In this document: positions 27,242-36,300 of the stretch, one piece after another | How the letters are laid out: every line of letters starts with the position of its first letter | Numbering within the stretch: position 1 is the stretch's first letter | NCBI GenBank assembly: GCA_942493035.1 | Contig: OW818666.1 | Span: 4,092,001-4,156,000 of the forward strand | Direction: 5' to 3' | Length of the DNA: 64,000 nucleotides | From: WRGT01 sp942493035 | Lineage (GTDB): Bacteria; Spirochaetota; UBA4802; UBA5550 | Program-made: the position numbers and the translations under genes | Notes under the pieces: generated by a model | Seen by the model: only the letters and a program-made list of their open reading frames with translations | What the model was told of the DNA's origin: nothing | Databases searched by the model: none

Positions 27242-28102
27242 CTAAACTTCCAGTTTGCGAGACTGTCTTCTGCTGCTGATAATTGATACTCCTGTTACTG
27301 CCGCTACGATTACAGCTCCGCCGATAACAGTATTGACTCCCGGGGATTCGTGGAGAACAAGGAATACCCATACCGGATTGAAAACCGGTTCTATAACTGC
27401 TATAAGATTTGCCGATACTGCAGTAATTCGTTTAATTGCCACTGCAAATAAAATTGACGGTATACCTATCTGGATGACGCCCAGAACTATTATCGCACCG
27501 GTGGATTTAATTGTGAAGTTCGGCATGGGGAGAAAGATTGAAATGATAAGGCAGACTCCAGCTGTGATCCAGTGAGATAACAGTATCGACTCGAATGGAG
27601 ATCCGTCTTTCTGCATCCGCATAAAGACAAAAAACAGACTGAATGTTACAGCAGATGTAAGTGCTATTATGTTGCCGACCAGCTGGCCGCCGCTCAGTTT
27701 TTCCATAAACATTATTATCATTCCTGCGGCGACTACAACAAAGGCTATCCAGTGTTCTTTCTGAGTCCGCTCTTTAAGCAGGGCTGCTCCGATAAATGCT
27801 GTAAAGATCGGGGCAATATACTGCAGCAGAATTGCATTTGCAGCAGTGGTGGTTTTATTTGCAATTACAAATAGCAGCATTGTTGCGGCATTGGCCACAG
27901 CTGCAGCTACCTGCGGGAAAGAGAGATGGAGTACAGGTTTTTTCAGATATATCAGGAGAACAATCGAAGCAATGAAGCTTCGGAGCCCTGCGATTGCGAT
28001 GGGATTCCAGTCTATGACTTTAATAAAAAGTCCGGCAATACTCCAGAGTGAGGCGGTTACAACCATTGCCAGAATGCCGATTTGTGTCTGTCGATTGTTC
28101 AT
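27242..28102 (-). CDS. EamA/DMT-family transporter
   Basis: 286 residues with ten predicted membrane helices arranged as two EamA repeats of five. The first opens 'GILAMVVTASLWSIAGLFIKVI', and the repeat boundary is near residue 145. 'AIVVLGVIQIGIPSILFAVAIKRI' and 'VIEPVFNPVWVFLVLHE' match the conserved end of the second repeat. Members export amino acids, nucleosides or other metabolites. The substrate cannot be told. It is a single gene, divergent from ychF. Confidence 0.9.
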   Translation of the reverse strand: MNNRQTQIGILAMVVTASLWSIAGLFIKVIDWNPIAIAGLRSFIASIVLLIYLKKPVLHLSFPQVAAAVANAATMLLFVIANKTTTAANAILLQYIAPIFTAFIGAALLKERTQKEHWIAFVVVAAGMIIMFMEKLSGGQLVGNIIALTSAVTFSLFFVFMRMQKDGSPFESILLSHWITAGVCLIISIFLPMPNFTIKSTGAIIVLGVIQIGIPSILFAVAIKRITAVSANLIAVIEPVFNPVWVFLVLHESPGVNTVIGGAVIVAAVTGVSIISSRRQSRKLEV

Positions 28103-28140
28103 ATGTATACTCTTGCGGAAAATTTATAATGAATTTCAGT

Positions 28141-28224
28141 AACTGATCATTAACCGGTGGTTTTTATCTCCGCCGCGCCGTAGGCGCGGCGGAGAGCACT
28201 TTCACCTGCAGTTTATGATCAGTT
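28141..28224. repeat. MITE-like inverted-repeat element, copy C, with central GC hairpin
   Basis: The left end AACTGATCATTAACCGGTG and the right end CACCTGCAGTTTATGATCAGTT are imperfect inverted repeats. A perfect 12-bp hairpin with loop GTA (28168-28194: CTCCGCCGCGCC / GGCGCGGCGGAG) is nested between them. It is the cleanest copy of the family. It lies in the divergent EamA-ychF gap (28103-28411), which is otherwise AT-rich. Confidence 0.75.
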
Positions 28225-28411
28225 GTGAATTTCAAGACAGAGGATATTTTCCGGTAATATTTAGTCGATTACAATTATGGAGTTTTGAAATTTTTCTATT
28301 GTTTTGTTGACAGAACACGTATCTGAAAAAAAATGAATTTTCTGATTTAACCTCGAAATAAATCTTCAGTTAAATTACATAGAATTAAACATACAGTTTC
28401 AGGAGAAATTA

Positions 28412-29512
28412 ATGGCTTTAAGTATAGGTATTGTCGGGCTTCCCAATGTGGGAAAATCCACACTTTTTAATGCTCTCACAAAGGCTCAGAACGCAGAGGC
28501 GGCCAATTACCCGTTCTGCACAATAGAACCGAATAAGGCTATTGTCCCTGTTCCTGACAAGCGTCTCGATGGATTGTCTGCAATAGTAAAACCTCAGAAA
28601 ATTCAGACAGCGATTGTTGAGTTTACTGATATTGCAGGTCTTGTAAAAGGCGCATCACGCGGGGCTGGGTTGGGGAACAAATTTCTCTCTCACATAAGGG
28701 AGACATCGGCAATACTACATGTTGTCCGTTGTTTTGAGGATGAAAATATTATTCATGTTGATGGAGATGTTAACCCACTCCGTGACATTGAAGTTATAAA
28801 TACAGAACTTATACTTGCCGATATACAGACTCTTGAAAACAGATATTCACGTCTGGAAAAGCTGGCGAGAACAGATAAGAAACTTCAGCCTATGGCGGAC
28901 TGTGCTAAAAAGCTTCTGGAACATTTAAATGTCGGAGAACCTGCTAATACATTCAGTGAATGCGAATCGGATGCTTTTCTTGAACTTACAAAAGAGACTC
29001 AGCTGATAACTCTCAAACCTGTGATATACGCGGCGAATGTTGATGAAGACGGACTGGGATCTGATAATGAATATGTTAAACTTGTGCATGATTTTGCTGC
29101 GAAGCATAACGCCAAGTCTGTAAAGATATGCGCAAAGATTGAAGAGGAGATGGCCGGCATGAGTGATGGGGAGAGGGATGAGTTTCTGGAATCGCTCGGA
29201 GTAACCGAGGGCGGGCTCGACCAGATTATTCAGCACAGTTATCATGCTCTAGGTCTTATCAGCTATTTTACAGCGGGAGTGAAAGAGGTCCGTGCGTGGA
29301 CAATTCAGGCAGGATGGAAAGCTCCAAAGGCCGCGTCAGTAATACATAACGATTTTGAAAGAGGGTTTATCCGCGCAGAGGTTATTGCTTTTGAAGACTT
29401 CATCAGCTGTAACGGAGAGAACGGAGCACGTACTTCAGGGAAGCTCAGAACAGAGGGGAAGGAGTATGTAGTCGGGAACGGGGATGTTGTTCACTTTCTG
29501 TTTAATGTTTAA
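28412..29512 (+). CDS. ychF: YchF/Ola1-family ribosome-associated ATPase
   Basis: 366 residues. The G1 loop is GLPNVGKSTLFN near residue 8 and the G3 motif is DIAGLVKGASRG. The NxxE element that replaces NKxD and shifts preference to ATP is seen in 'YAANVDEDGLG'. The C-terminal TGS domain includes 'SYFTAGVKEVRAWTIQAG' and ends 'VVGNGDVVHFLFNV'. YchF binds ribosomes and is linked to stress response. It is a single gene with AGGAG upstream and a hairpin after the stop. Confidence 0.97.
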   Translation: MALSIGIVGLPNVGKSTLFNALTKAQNAEAANYPFCTIEPNKAIVPVPDKRLDGLSAIVKPQKIQTAIVEFTDIAGLVKGASRGAGLGNKFLSHIRETSAILHVVRCFEDENIIHVDGDVNPLRDIEVINTELILADIQTLENRYSRLEKLARTDKKLQPMADCAKKLLEHLNVGEPANTFSECESDAFLELTKETQLITLKPVIYAANVDEDGLGSDNEYVKLVHDFAAKHNAKSVKICAKIEEEMAGMSDGERDEFLESLGVTEGGLDQIIQHSYHALGLISYFTAGVKEVRAWTIQAGWKAPKAASVIHNDFERGFIRAEVIAFEDFISCNGENGARTSGKLRTEGKEYVVGNGDVVHFLFNV

Positions 29513-29521
29513 AATAAGTCG

Positions 29522-29541
29522 GGGCAAATCATCATTTGCCC
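29522..29541. repeat. Palindrome GGGCAAAT-CATC-ATTTGCCC after ychF
   Basis: A perfect 8-bp stem with a 4-nt loop lies 9 nt after the ychF stop. The same unit (ggggcaaat.atcatttgccc) occurs twice more at 49759-49841. Confidence 0.7.
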
Positions 29542-29672
29542 TTATAGATTATTGGATGTCAATATTCCTAAAAAATATAAAACATGAGTATAATCTTTTA
29601 CTAATTTAAAAAAAGAATTGATTAAGAGGTGAGATTGTATTTGATTTATATTGATTGAAGGGGGTAGTTTAG

Positions 29673-29891
29673 ATGATAGCAATTCGACAAATACTTAAAC
29701 CTGAGAATAACCGGATTACAATTGATTTACCGGCAGATTTTAGTACAGATGAAGTGGAAATAATCATAATTCCTTTTAAAGATAGGATTTTAAAAACAAA
29801 GTCTGTCAGAAAATTCGGATCGGGTAAAGAGTCAACATCAATTAAAGAATCATTTTATGAACCTTTAGAAGATTTTAAGGAATATATGTAA
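29673..29891 (+). CDS. Putative antitoxin of a VapBC-type pair
   Basis: 72 residues. The first ~30 residues (MIAIRQILKPENNRITIDLPADF) look like a short AbrB/DUF2281-type antitoxin N-terminus, though no strong DNA-binding motif is visible. The Lys/Ser-rich C-terminus would wrap the toxin. A GGGGG ribosome site precedes the ATG. The stop overlaps the toxin start by one base (TAATG), the usual arrangement for translational coupling. Confidence 0.7.
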   Translation: MIAIRQILKPENNRITIDLPADFSTDEVEIIIIPFKDRILKTKSVRKFGSGKESTSIKESFYEPLEDFKEYM

Positions 29892-30268
29892 TGAAATATC
29901 TTTTGGATACTAATGTGCTTCTATGGTACATCGCAGGTGATAAAAGACTCCGGGATGATTTTCGAAAAATTATAGATGATAATGATAATTCTTTATATGT
30001 GAGTACTGCCAGTATATGGGAAATAGCAATTAAATATAGCCTCGGGCATCTTGATTTGCTACCTGATTTTGATACATATCTTGAAACCTATATCTTTAAT
30101 GGCGATTACAATGTTTTAGCTATTGAAGCTATTCATGCAAAATATGTATCGAGACTTCCTTTTATTCATCGTGATCCATTTGATAGACTTATCTTTTCTC
30201 AGAGCATAATCGAAAAAATGAAATTTTTATATACTGATTCAGTTTTTGACGAGTACATAAAAATTTAG
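29891..30268 (+). CDS. PIN-domain ribonuclease toxin (VapC-like)
   Basis: 125 residues. PIN motifs: Asp6 in LLDTNVLLW, Glu in 'STASIWEIAIK' near 43, and 'IHRDPFDRLIF' near 97 with two Asp. All four acidic metal ligands are in place, so the nuclease should be active. Proteins of this subgroup (the SIWEIAIK/HRDPFDR pattern) are typical type II toxins encoded behind a short antitoxin, as here. Confidence 0.88.
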   Translation: MKYLLDTNVLLWYIAGDKRLRDDFRKIIDDNDNSLYVSTASIWEIAIKYSLGHLDLLPDFDTYLETYIFNGDYNVLAIEAIHAKYVSRLPFIHRDPFDRLIFSQSIIEKMKFLYTDSVFDEYIKI

Positions 30269-30271
30269 ATT

Positions 30272-31498
30272 TTACAATTTTCTCTTAATCCCGTCTGCCG
30301 CAGTCTTCCCTGAGGAGAACGCCCACTGAATATTGTACCCTCCCGTATCACCATCTACATCTATCACTTCACCAGCGAAGTAGAGTCCGGGAATAATTTT
30401 TGATTCCATTGTGCGTTTATCAATTTCATCTCTGCATACTCCCCCTGTTGTGGCCATGGCAACATTGAATTTTCCTTTATCTTCAACGATGAAAGGATAT
30501 TCTCCCAGAGATTTAAATAATTTAATTCGTTCGATTTTGTTTATCTCTGAAACATTTTTAAGAGGATCGATCCCCTCCTGTTCCAGTATAACAGTGATAA
30601 GTCTTTCAGGTATATCGTAGTTTTTCAGGAAAGTTTTTATGCTCTTCTTCCCCTGGGCTCGTGATTCAGTAATAAAATCGGCATTCATCTCATCACTCTT
30701 TTTACCTGCAAGAGATACCTCAAGGATATCGCCTCTGCTGATATATCTGCTCATGTCGAGAATGACAGGTCCGGATAATCCCTTATGGGTAAACAGAATG
30801 TCACCCGAGGCTGAGTATGTTTTCTTTCCGCTTTTAAAAAGTGAAACATTGCGATTTTTAAATGATATTCCGGAAAGTTCTGTAAAAGGGAAACTCCGGA
30901 TATAAACAGGAGCAAGGGCTGGTGAGGTTGGAGTAATTGTATGACCTGAATTTTCAGCAAACTTAAATCCATCTCCTGAAGAACCTGTTTCGGGATATGA
31001 CTCCCCCCCTGCTGCTATTACTACTTTCTGTGCTGTAAATTTTTCTTCGCCGGAAATAACTTCAAAGATTCCGTCTTTATAAATTATGTCTGAAACAGGT
31101 GAATCGAATCTGAATTCGACTCCGCGGTTTTCACATAGTTCTATTAGCATTGATAAAACTTCAATAGCTCTCATCGATTCAGGAAATATTTTGCCGTTCT
31201 CTTTTTCAACTGTGGGGATGTCATTTTCGTTGAGAAATTTTATCATTGCGGCGGGTGTAAAAGCACTCAGTGCCGGTTTAACGAAATCACCGGCTGTTCC
31301 GTAGTGTCGAGTGAAATCTGGAACTGTTCCTGTGTGTGTAATGTTGCACTGACCTGTGCCGGATAATAGAAATTTTTTACCGGGGGATATATTCTTTTCA
31401 ATCACCAGAATTTTTGTTCCGGTTTTTTCAGCACAATTTATGGCACAGAAAAGTCCTGCCGGTCCTGTACCTGTAATAATTATATCGTAATTGTTCAT
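30272..31498 (-). CDS. HI0933/YhiN-family FAD-dependent flavoprotein
   Basis: 408 residues, full length for the family. The N-terminal dinucleotide fold carries G-T-G-P-A-G-L near residue 10, and 'GTGQCNITH' near 48 is a family hallmark. 'VVIAAGGESYPETGSSGDGF' and 'ATTGGVCRDEIDKRTMESK' are also typical, and the C-terminal 'GEVIDVDGDTGGYNIQWAFSSG' binds FAD. The reaction is not established for most members. The stop lies 4 nt from the convergent PIN toxin stop. Confidence 0.92.
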   Translation of the reverse strand: MNNYDIIITGTGPAGLFCAINCAEKTGTKILVIEKNISPGKKFLLSGTGQCNITHTGTVPDFTRHYGTAGDFVKPALSAFTPAAMIKFLNENDIPTVEKENGKIFPESMRAIEVLSMLIELCENRGVEFRFDSPVSDIIYKDGIFEVISGEEKFTAQKVVIAAGGESYPETGSSGDGFKFAENSGHTITPTSPALAPVYIRSFPFTELSGISFKNRNVSLFKSGKKTYSASGDILFTHKGLSGPVILDMSRYISRGDILEVSLAGKKSDEMNADFITESRAQGKKSIKTFLKNYDIPERLITVILEQEGIDPLKNVSEINKIERIKLFKSLGEYPFIVEDKGKFNVAMATTGGVCRDEIDKRTMESKIIPGLYFAGEVIDVDGDTGGYNIQWAFSSGKTAADGIKRKL

Positions 31499-31667
31499 AA
31501 GCTCTCTTTTTTAATATTGATTGCTGATTAGTAATTAAAAACATCTGCCGCTAAATCCCGGATAAAGATTTGAAGCGGTATGCGTGTTTATAAAATCAGT
31601 ATAAGTCATTAAATTTATTTCAATGTGTTTTTGATACAATTATTCTTAATTTTATGAAGAAATGTAC

Positions 31668-31831
31668 AATAGGGTGGTCGCAAAAACTCCGTTTCCGGGA
31701 CCGCAGGTAGCCTACTTCGACGAGCTCAGTACACCGCTGCGGGGCTTATAAAGGGGCTACGCCCGAGCGAACACGACGTTCGCCTGCCAGCACCGACAGG
31801 AAGTCGAAAAAAAGCTGGCCTTTACCCTATT
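31668..31831. repeat. 164-bp GC-rich repeat element, copy 1
   Basis: The element starts AATAGGGTGGTCG and ends CCTTTACCCTATT, giving an 8-bp terminal inverted repeat (AATAGGGT/ACCCTATT). Its body (GTTTCCGGGACCGCAGG, AAGGGGCTACGCCCGAGCG, GACGTTCGCCTGCCAGCACC) recurs in reverse orientation at 60002-60142. Relative to that copy it has about 25 extra bases containing a CTTCGACGAGCTCAGTAC unit. It is much richer in GC than its surroundings and holds no ORF. The 31499-31997 gap also holds a weak MITE-like copy at 31873-31925. Confidence 0.8.
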
Positions 31832-31997
31832 AAATGTTGAGTTTTTAGAACTCCCCAATAGATATTATTTGTAATTACTTATGAACTGGTGAAGATAGAA
31901 TGCTTCAGGTTTGTGATCAATAACGAAAATTTGTTGTAATTCTCCTCATATTATTTTATAATAAATATATCAGGAATTTTAACAAATGGAGATTAAA

Positions 31998-33068
31998 ATG
32001 AGATCTAAACTGAAAATTATTATGACGGCTATATTGCTACTGTCTCTATTCCCGGTATTTGGATATTCCATGAAGGTTACTTTTTTTCTCGGGACATCAA
32101 CACTTACCAGGAACGGGAAGACTGTAAATCTGAAGATGGGTGATAACGTATCAAGCGGCGATATTATTAAAACAGCAAAAAACGGAATTGTTGAACTTCT
32201 TTATGATGATACAAGTAAAATCACCATTAAAGGAAATACGATTGTCCAGATAGGTAATAAAAATATTAAAGATTCCGGTGATGTAGCGGTAATCTCCGGC
32301 GAAGTAAGCGGAAAATTTGTTAAGCTTAAAAAAGGTGAACATAAGCTGGGAACTCCTACAACCATATGTGCTGTCAGAGGTACTGAGTTTACAATGGGTG
32401 TCAGCAAAGGGGGGGATTCAAAAATTGAACTGAAAGAAGGGAAGCTCGATGTTAGGAATCCGTACGGCAGGATTGAGCTTGAGGAAGGATTCTCAGTTGA
32501 GGCTGAGGTTGCAGAAGAGCCTGTCAGCGGAGAGATTGAGGGAGATCTTTCAGAGTGGCAGAACGATAAAAATGAATCACTTGATGATAATATTGAAAGC
32601 CAGGCTGATAAGTACGAAAATCATATAAATAATTTCGGTGATAGAAGTGAAGCTGATGCGAAGGATCTTGAAAGCATAAATGAATTAACAAAGAAAGCGG
32701 CTACTAAAGATGATCTTGCTGTTGCCGGTGATAAAATTGCTAAAGCAGAGTCTGATAACGGTGATAACATTTTAATGAATGAGGCTTCAAAAAACAGCAT
32801 TGAAATTCTGAAAGAGGATTACGGCTCAAAAAATAAAGCTATAAAAGATAAGTTTCAGAGTATAGCTGAAAGATGCAATGTTGTTCAGGATCAGCAGTTG
32901 AAGAATCAGCAGGCAATCCAGAAAGTAAAAGAGGAATACAAGAAAGCTTACGACAATATTATGAAGAAGTTTAAAGATGATAAATCTAAGATATTCAAAA
33001 ATCTTGATGATTATAAAAAAAATAATCCGATGAAAAAAGATGAGAATAAAGAAGAGATTAAAGAATAA
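31998..33068 (+). CDS. FecR-domain periplasmic/secreted protein
   Basis: 356 residues from the ATG at 31998, preferred because TGGAG lies 6-8 nt upstream; an in-frame ATG at 31986 overlaps that site. A signal peptide spans about 1-23. The FecR domain covers about 25-140: 'LKMGDNVSSGDIIKTAKNGIVELLYDDTSKITIKG', then 'GTPTTICAVRGTEF'. The C-terminal ~170 residues are charged, helical and probably coiled-coil. There is no N-terminal anti-sigma domain, so this is a stand-alone periplasmic FecR of the type common in diderm anaerobes. The role is unknown. Confidence 0.85.
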   Translation: MRSKLKIIMTAILLLSLFPVFGYSMKVTFFLGTSTLTRNGKTVNLKMGDNVSSGDIIKTAKNGIVELLYDDTSKITIKGNTIVQIGNKNIKDSGDVAVISGEVSGKFVKLKKGEHKLGTPTTICAVRGTEFTMGVSKGGDSKIELKEGKLDVRNPYGRIELEEGFSVEAEVAEEPVSGEIEGDLSEWQNDKNESLDDNIESQADKYENHINNFGDRSEADAKDLESINELTKKAATKDDLAVAGDKIAKAESDNGDNILMNEASKNSIEILKEDYGSKNKAIKDKFQSIAERCNVVQDQQLKNQQAIQKVKEEYKKAYDNIMKKFKDDKSKIFKNLDDYKKNNPMKKDENKEEIKE

Positions 33069-33099
33069 TTATGGTTATTTTCTTTTTGAATTATTTTTT

Positions 33100-33197
33100 A
33101 CTGTCATCTTCGCGGAGGCGGAGATCTATTGTTTTTTATAATATAGGTTTATGAGTAATTGTTTACTTTGGATTCCCGTCTTCACGGGAATGACAGT
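33100..33197. repeat. Composite of two inverted REP-type units
   Basis: ACTGTCATCTTCGCGGAGGCGGAGATC and TTGGATTCCCGTCTTCACGGGAATGACAGT are diverged opposite copies of the widespread 'TGTCATTCCCG..CGGGAATCC' palindrome. GGTTTATGAG, an end sequence of the MITE-like family, lies between them. Confidence 0.65.
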
Positions 33198-33245
33198 AGG
33201 GGAAATTAGTTTTAATTTAATTCAAACGTAAAGTTCTATAGCTAA

Positions 33246-33283
33246 AAAAGATTCCGGCTGTTTTGACCGGAATCTTTTGTTTT
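33246..33283 (+). terminator. Rho-independent terminator, FecR side
   Basis: AAAAGATTCCGG / CCGGAATCTTTT is a perfect 12-bp stem followed by GTTTTG. It lies 180 bp after the FecR-gene stop. The A-rich 5' side means it may also work on the opposite strand. Confidence 0.7.
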
Positions 33284-33296
33284 GCTGTAATCTGTT

Positions 33297-33340
33297 TCTA
33301 TTAGGTCAATGCTGGAATATCCCCGCATTGACCTAATAGA
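33297..33340. repeat. Perfect 16-bp inverted repeat at the 3' end of the activase gene
   Basis: TCTATTAGGTCAATGC and GCATTGACCTAATAGA flank a 12-nt loop, 1 nt beyond the activase stop codon. Neither side has a T-run, so it is not a simple terminator. It could stabilise the mRNA 3' end. Confidence 0.75.
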
Positions 33341-33341
33341 T

Positions 33342-36300
33342 CTATCTGATTATTTTTCTGCACATCGATGAATCGACATTATTTTCACATTCCACAAGCT
33401 CTGAGATTTCAGGATTCTGTCTGAACCTGAGAACATTCAGCATAAATATTTCCAGTTTGCTAACAATATTCGGGGGGAGTACAGAACCGTCAATCTCCAC
33501 GGACATTACCGGATAATTTCTATCCCGGCTCCATGGAGTTATAAGTCCCTCGATAACACGTCCTATAAGGCATGCAAATGGTGAAATATTTATTACTCCG
33601 GAATAATCGTACATCATTGCCGTAGATGCAACTCCGCTTGAAATTGATATCTCGGAATCGAGTTCAGTAGTTACGAAGTGTTCGTTTGCGTTACCCATAA
33701 TCTCCTTCATGTTATGAGGAGTTGTCGGGATAAGATTGGTTTCCGACAGAGCTTTTTTAATTTTCTTTTCTACTCTGTGTTTCCAGATCTCTTCAATCCG
33801 CCATAGAATAAGTTCTCGCAGCTCTTTTGAGAATAGTTTTTTATATGACGGGAGCAGGTTGTACTTTTTAAGAATTTCATGTCGCCGGGTAAAATCGGTA
33901 TAGTATATCCATTCAGTAATTCCGGATACCTTTGCGATTATTCCTTTTTTGCTCATAATCCGCACCAGTTCATCAACTGCAAAATCATCCCGTCGTACAT
34001 AAATCTCACCGACAATAAGTACTTTTGCTGTTTCTTCAACCGTCTGTTTAAGCGGGATCTTTTTGATCTCCGAAGCGATTCTTTTTAGTGCCGGTATAAT
34101 CTGACTGATGTCTTTTTCAGCTATCTCTATGAGGCCGTGCCATAGCTCATCATACTTGGCTATTGCTGCAGCTGGATCTTCAGCGCATGTACGGAGTGAT
34201 GTTTCGATATCCTTCATATAGTCTGCAATGGCAAGTCCCCACCAGGCATTTCTTGAAAAGGATGGGCCCATTTCGTTATATGAGTTTTCTGAATCGAGAG
34301 TTACTACAACTACATTTTCCAGTCTCATATCCTTGAACAGATTCTCGTAGAAAACGAAGTACTGACCTGTACGGCATGGACCTGTTGTTGTTGGTACAAA
34401 AAGAAGGTATATTTCGTCCTTTCTGTATTTGTCGGACTGGAAGTATTTTAGCGCGCTTCCAAGAACCAGCTGTGACGGGAGACACTCTTTACCCGACATG
34501 AAGCTTCTTGCTGTCTGGAGCGTGTAAACATCGGGCAGAGGCATTGCTTCTGCGTTAATGTCTACACCTCTGAGCGTGGCTGCAAGGAGCTCGCTTGAAA
34601 GTCTTCCCATATTTGACAGGAGCATTTTTACTTTTTTATTTCCGAACAGTTCAATCCGTCTGCTGTTAAGCTCATCATATACGTGAAGAGGATCTTTTCC
34701 GTTATTGATAAATCGAAGTCCGTTGTCATACCGGCTGTCATCATCACCGGTAAACTTAAGTCTGTATCCTTCAATGATATCGAGGAAAGCTTCAACTCTT
34801 GTATCGATCCCTGCGTCCGCAGAGTGAGAGTCCAGTTCAAGTATAAGAAACGGTTTAGTCCCCATCATCCATTTGATGTAATGCAGCATAAATGAATCGG
34901 GAGCGCATGAAAAGTTCGATATAAATGTAATGAATATATTGTCTTCATCTTTCAGGAACGATGCTGCCTTCATATCCTGCTGTCCGTAATACCAGTACAT
35001 ATTATTGAAAATCTTTGTCTCTTCAAAGGGTAGCATGTCAAAGGGGATAACAGAGTAACCTCTGCTTGTAAACTTCTTCGGGATACCCATGTTCGCGTCT
35101 TTTGTAAATGCGTTATAAGGTCTTCCCAGAACTGTTATTACAGGATGTTTCGCTTTTCTTGCTCTCTCTATTGCTTCAATTCCAAGAGCTTTATATTTCG
35201 CAAAAAACTCCTCCTGTTTCTTATAAGCAATCCTGAACGCCTTTTCAATTTCACTCTTTGAAATATCAAGCTGAGATGAGAGTTCAAGCATACCTTCAAG
35301 AGCTTTATCTGTACCATATTTGAAACTGATAATTGGAGACAGAATAGTATTATCATCAATTTCTGTAAAAGCCTTCTTTATGTAGTAAGGGAGACTCTGT
35401 GTAATTGGACAGAAATTGGCATGTACTTCGTTTTCATAACTCGGCATATCCCTGAAGTGCGGGACGAAAATAAAATCTGCTTCAGATTCTATGATTGACT
35501 GAACGGCTCCATGGGCAATTTCAGCAGGGAAGCAGTATGCGCTTTCAACTTTTGCAACACCCTCCTGGAGTATCTCATCGGAAAGTTTTACCTCGATCCC
35601 CAGGGAGTGGAAAAACCATGAATAGAACGGCCATAGTGTATAAACAGAGAAGGCTCTTGGGATTCCAACAACGTAGTCTTTCTTTTTCTCCAAAGAAACA
35701 CTGTCTGGAGAACACTCTCCGAACATCAGTTCCTCTCTTGCGTCTATGTAGTTGAATACAGAATCTTCATCTATATCTTTCTTTTTTCTGGAATTGGCAT
35801 ACTTATTGCAGCGGCCTCCGAACATATATGTATGGCCGTTTACATTAAGAACTTTTATAGGACAGAAATTTTCACAGGCTCTGCATACAAATTCTTTTTC
35901 ATTGACGATATCTGTCTTAAGAAGCTGCTCAAGATCAAATGATCCTTTTTCTATGAGTCCGTCTGCCAGCTTCTGCTTTGCCAGAATCCCGACACCGAAT
36001 GCGCCGAGAAGTTCGGGGCTTGGAGGAACAGTAATATCCTTATCAAGAAGCATTGCAAATGCAAGAGGAACTGCCTTATTCTTAGCTACTCCACCCTGAA
36101 GTACAATGTTCTGTCCGATGGATCTGTTGCCGACAACTCTGTTCAGGTAGTTGGAGACAATTGATGTGATTATACCTGCAGTGATATCCTCTTTCGAGGC
36201 TCCATACTGTATTGCCTTTCTTATGTCGGAGTTGATAAATGCTGAACAGTGCTCGCCGAATTTCAGCGGAGATACAGCTCTTAGTGCAATATCGCCGATC

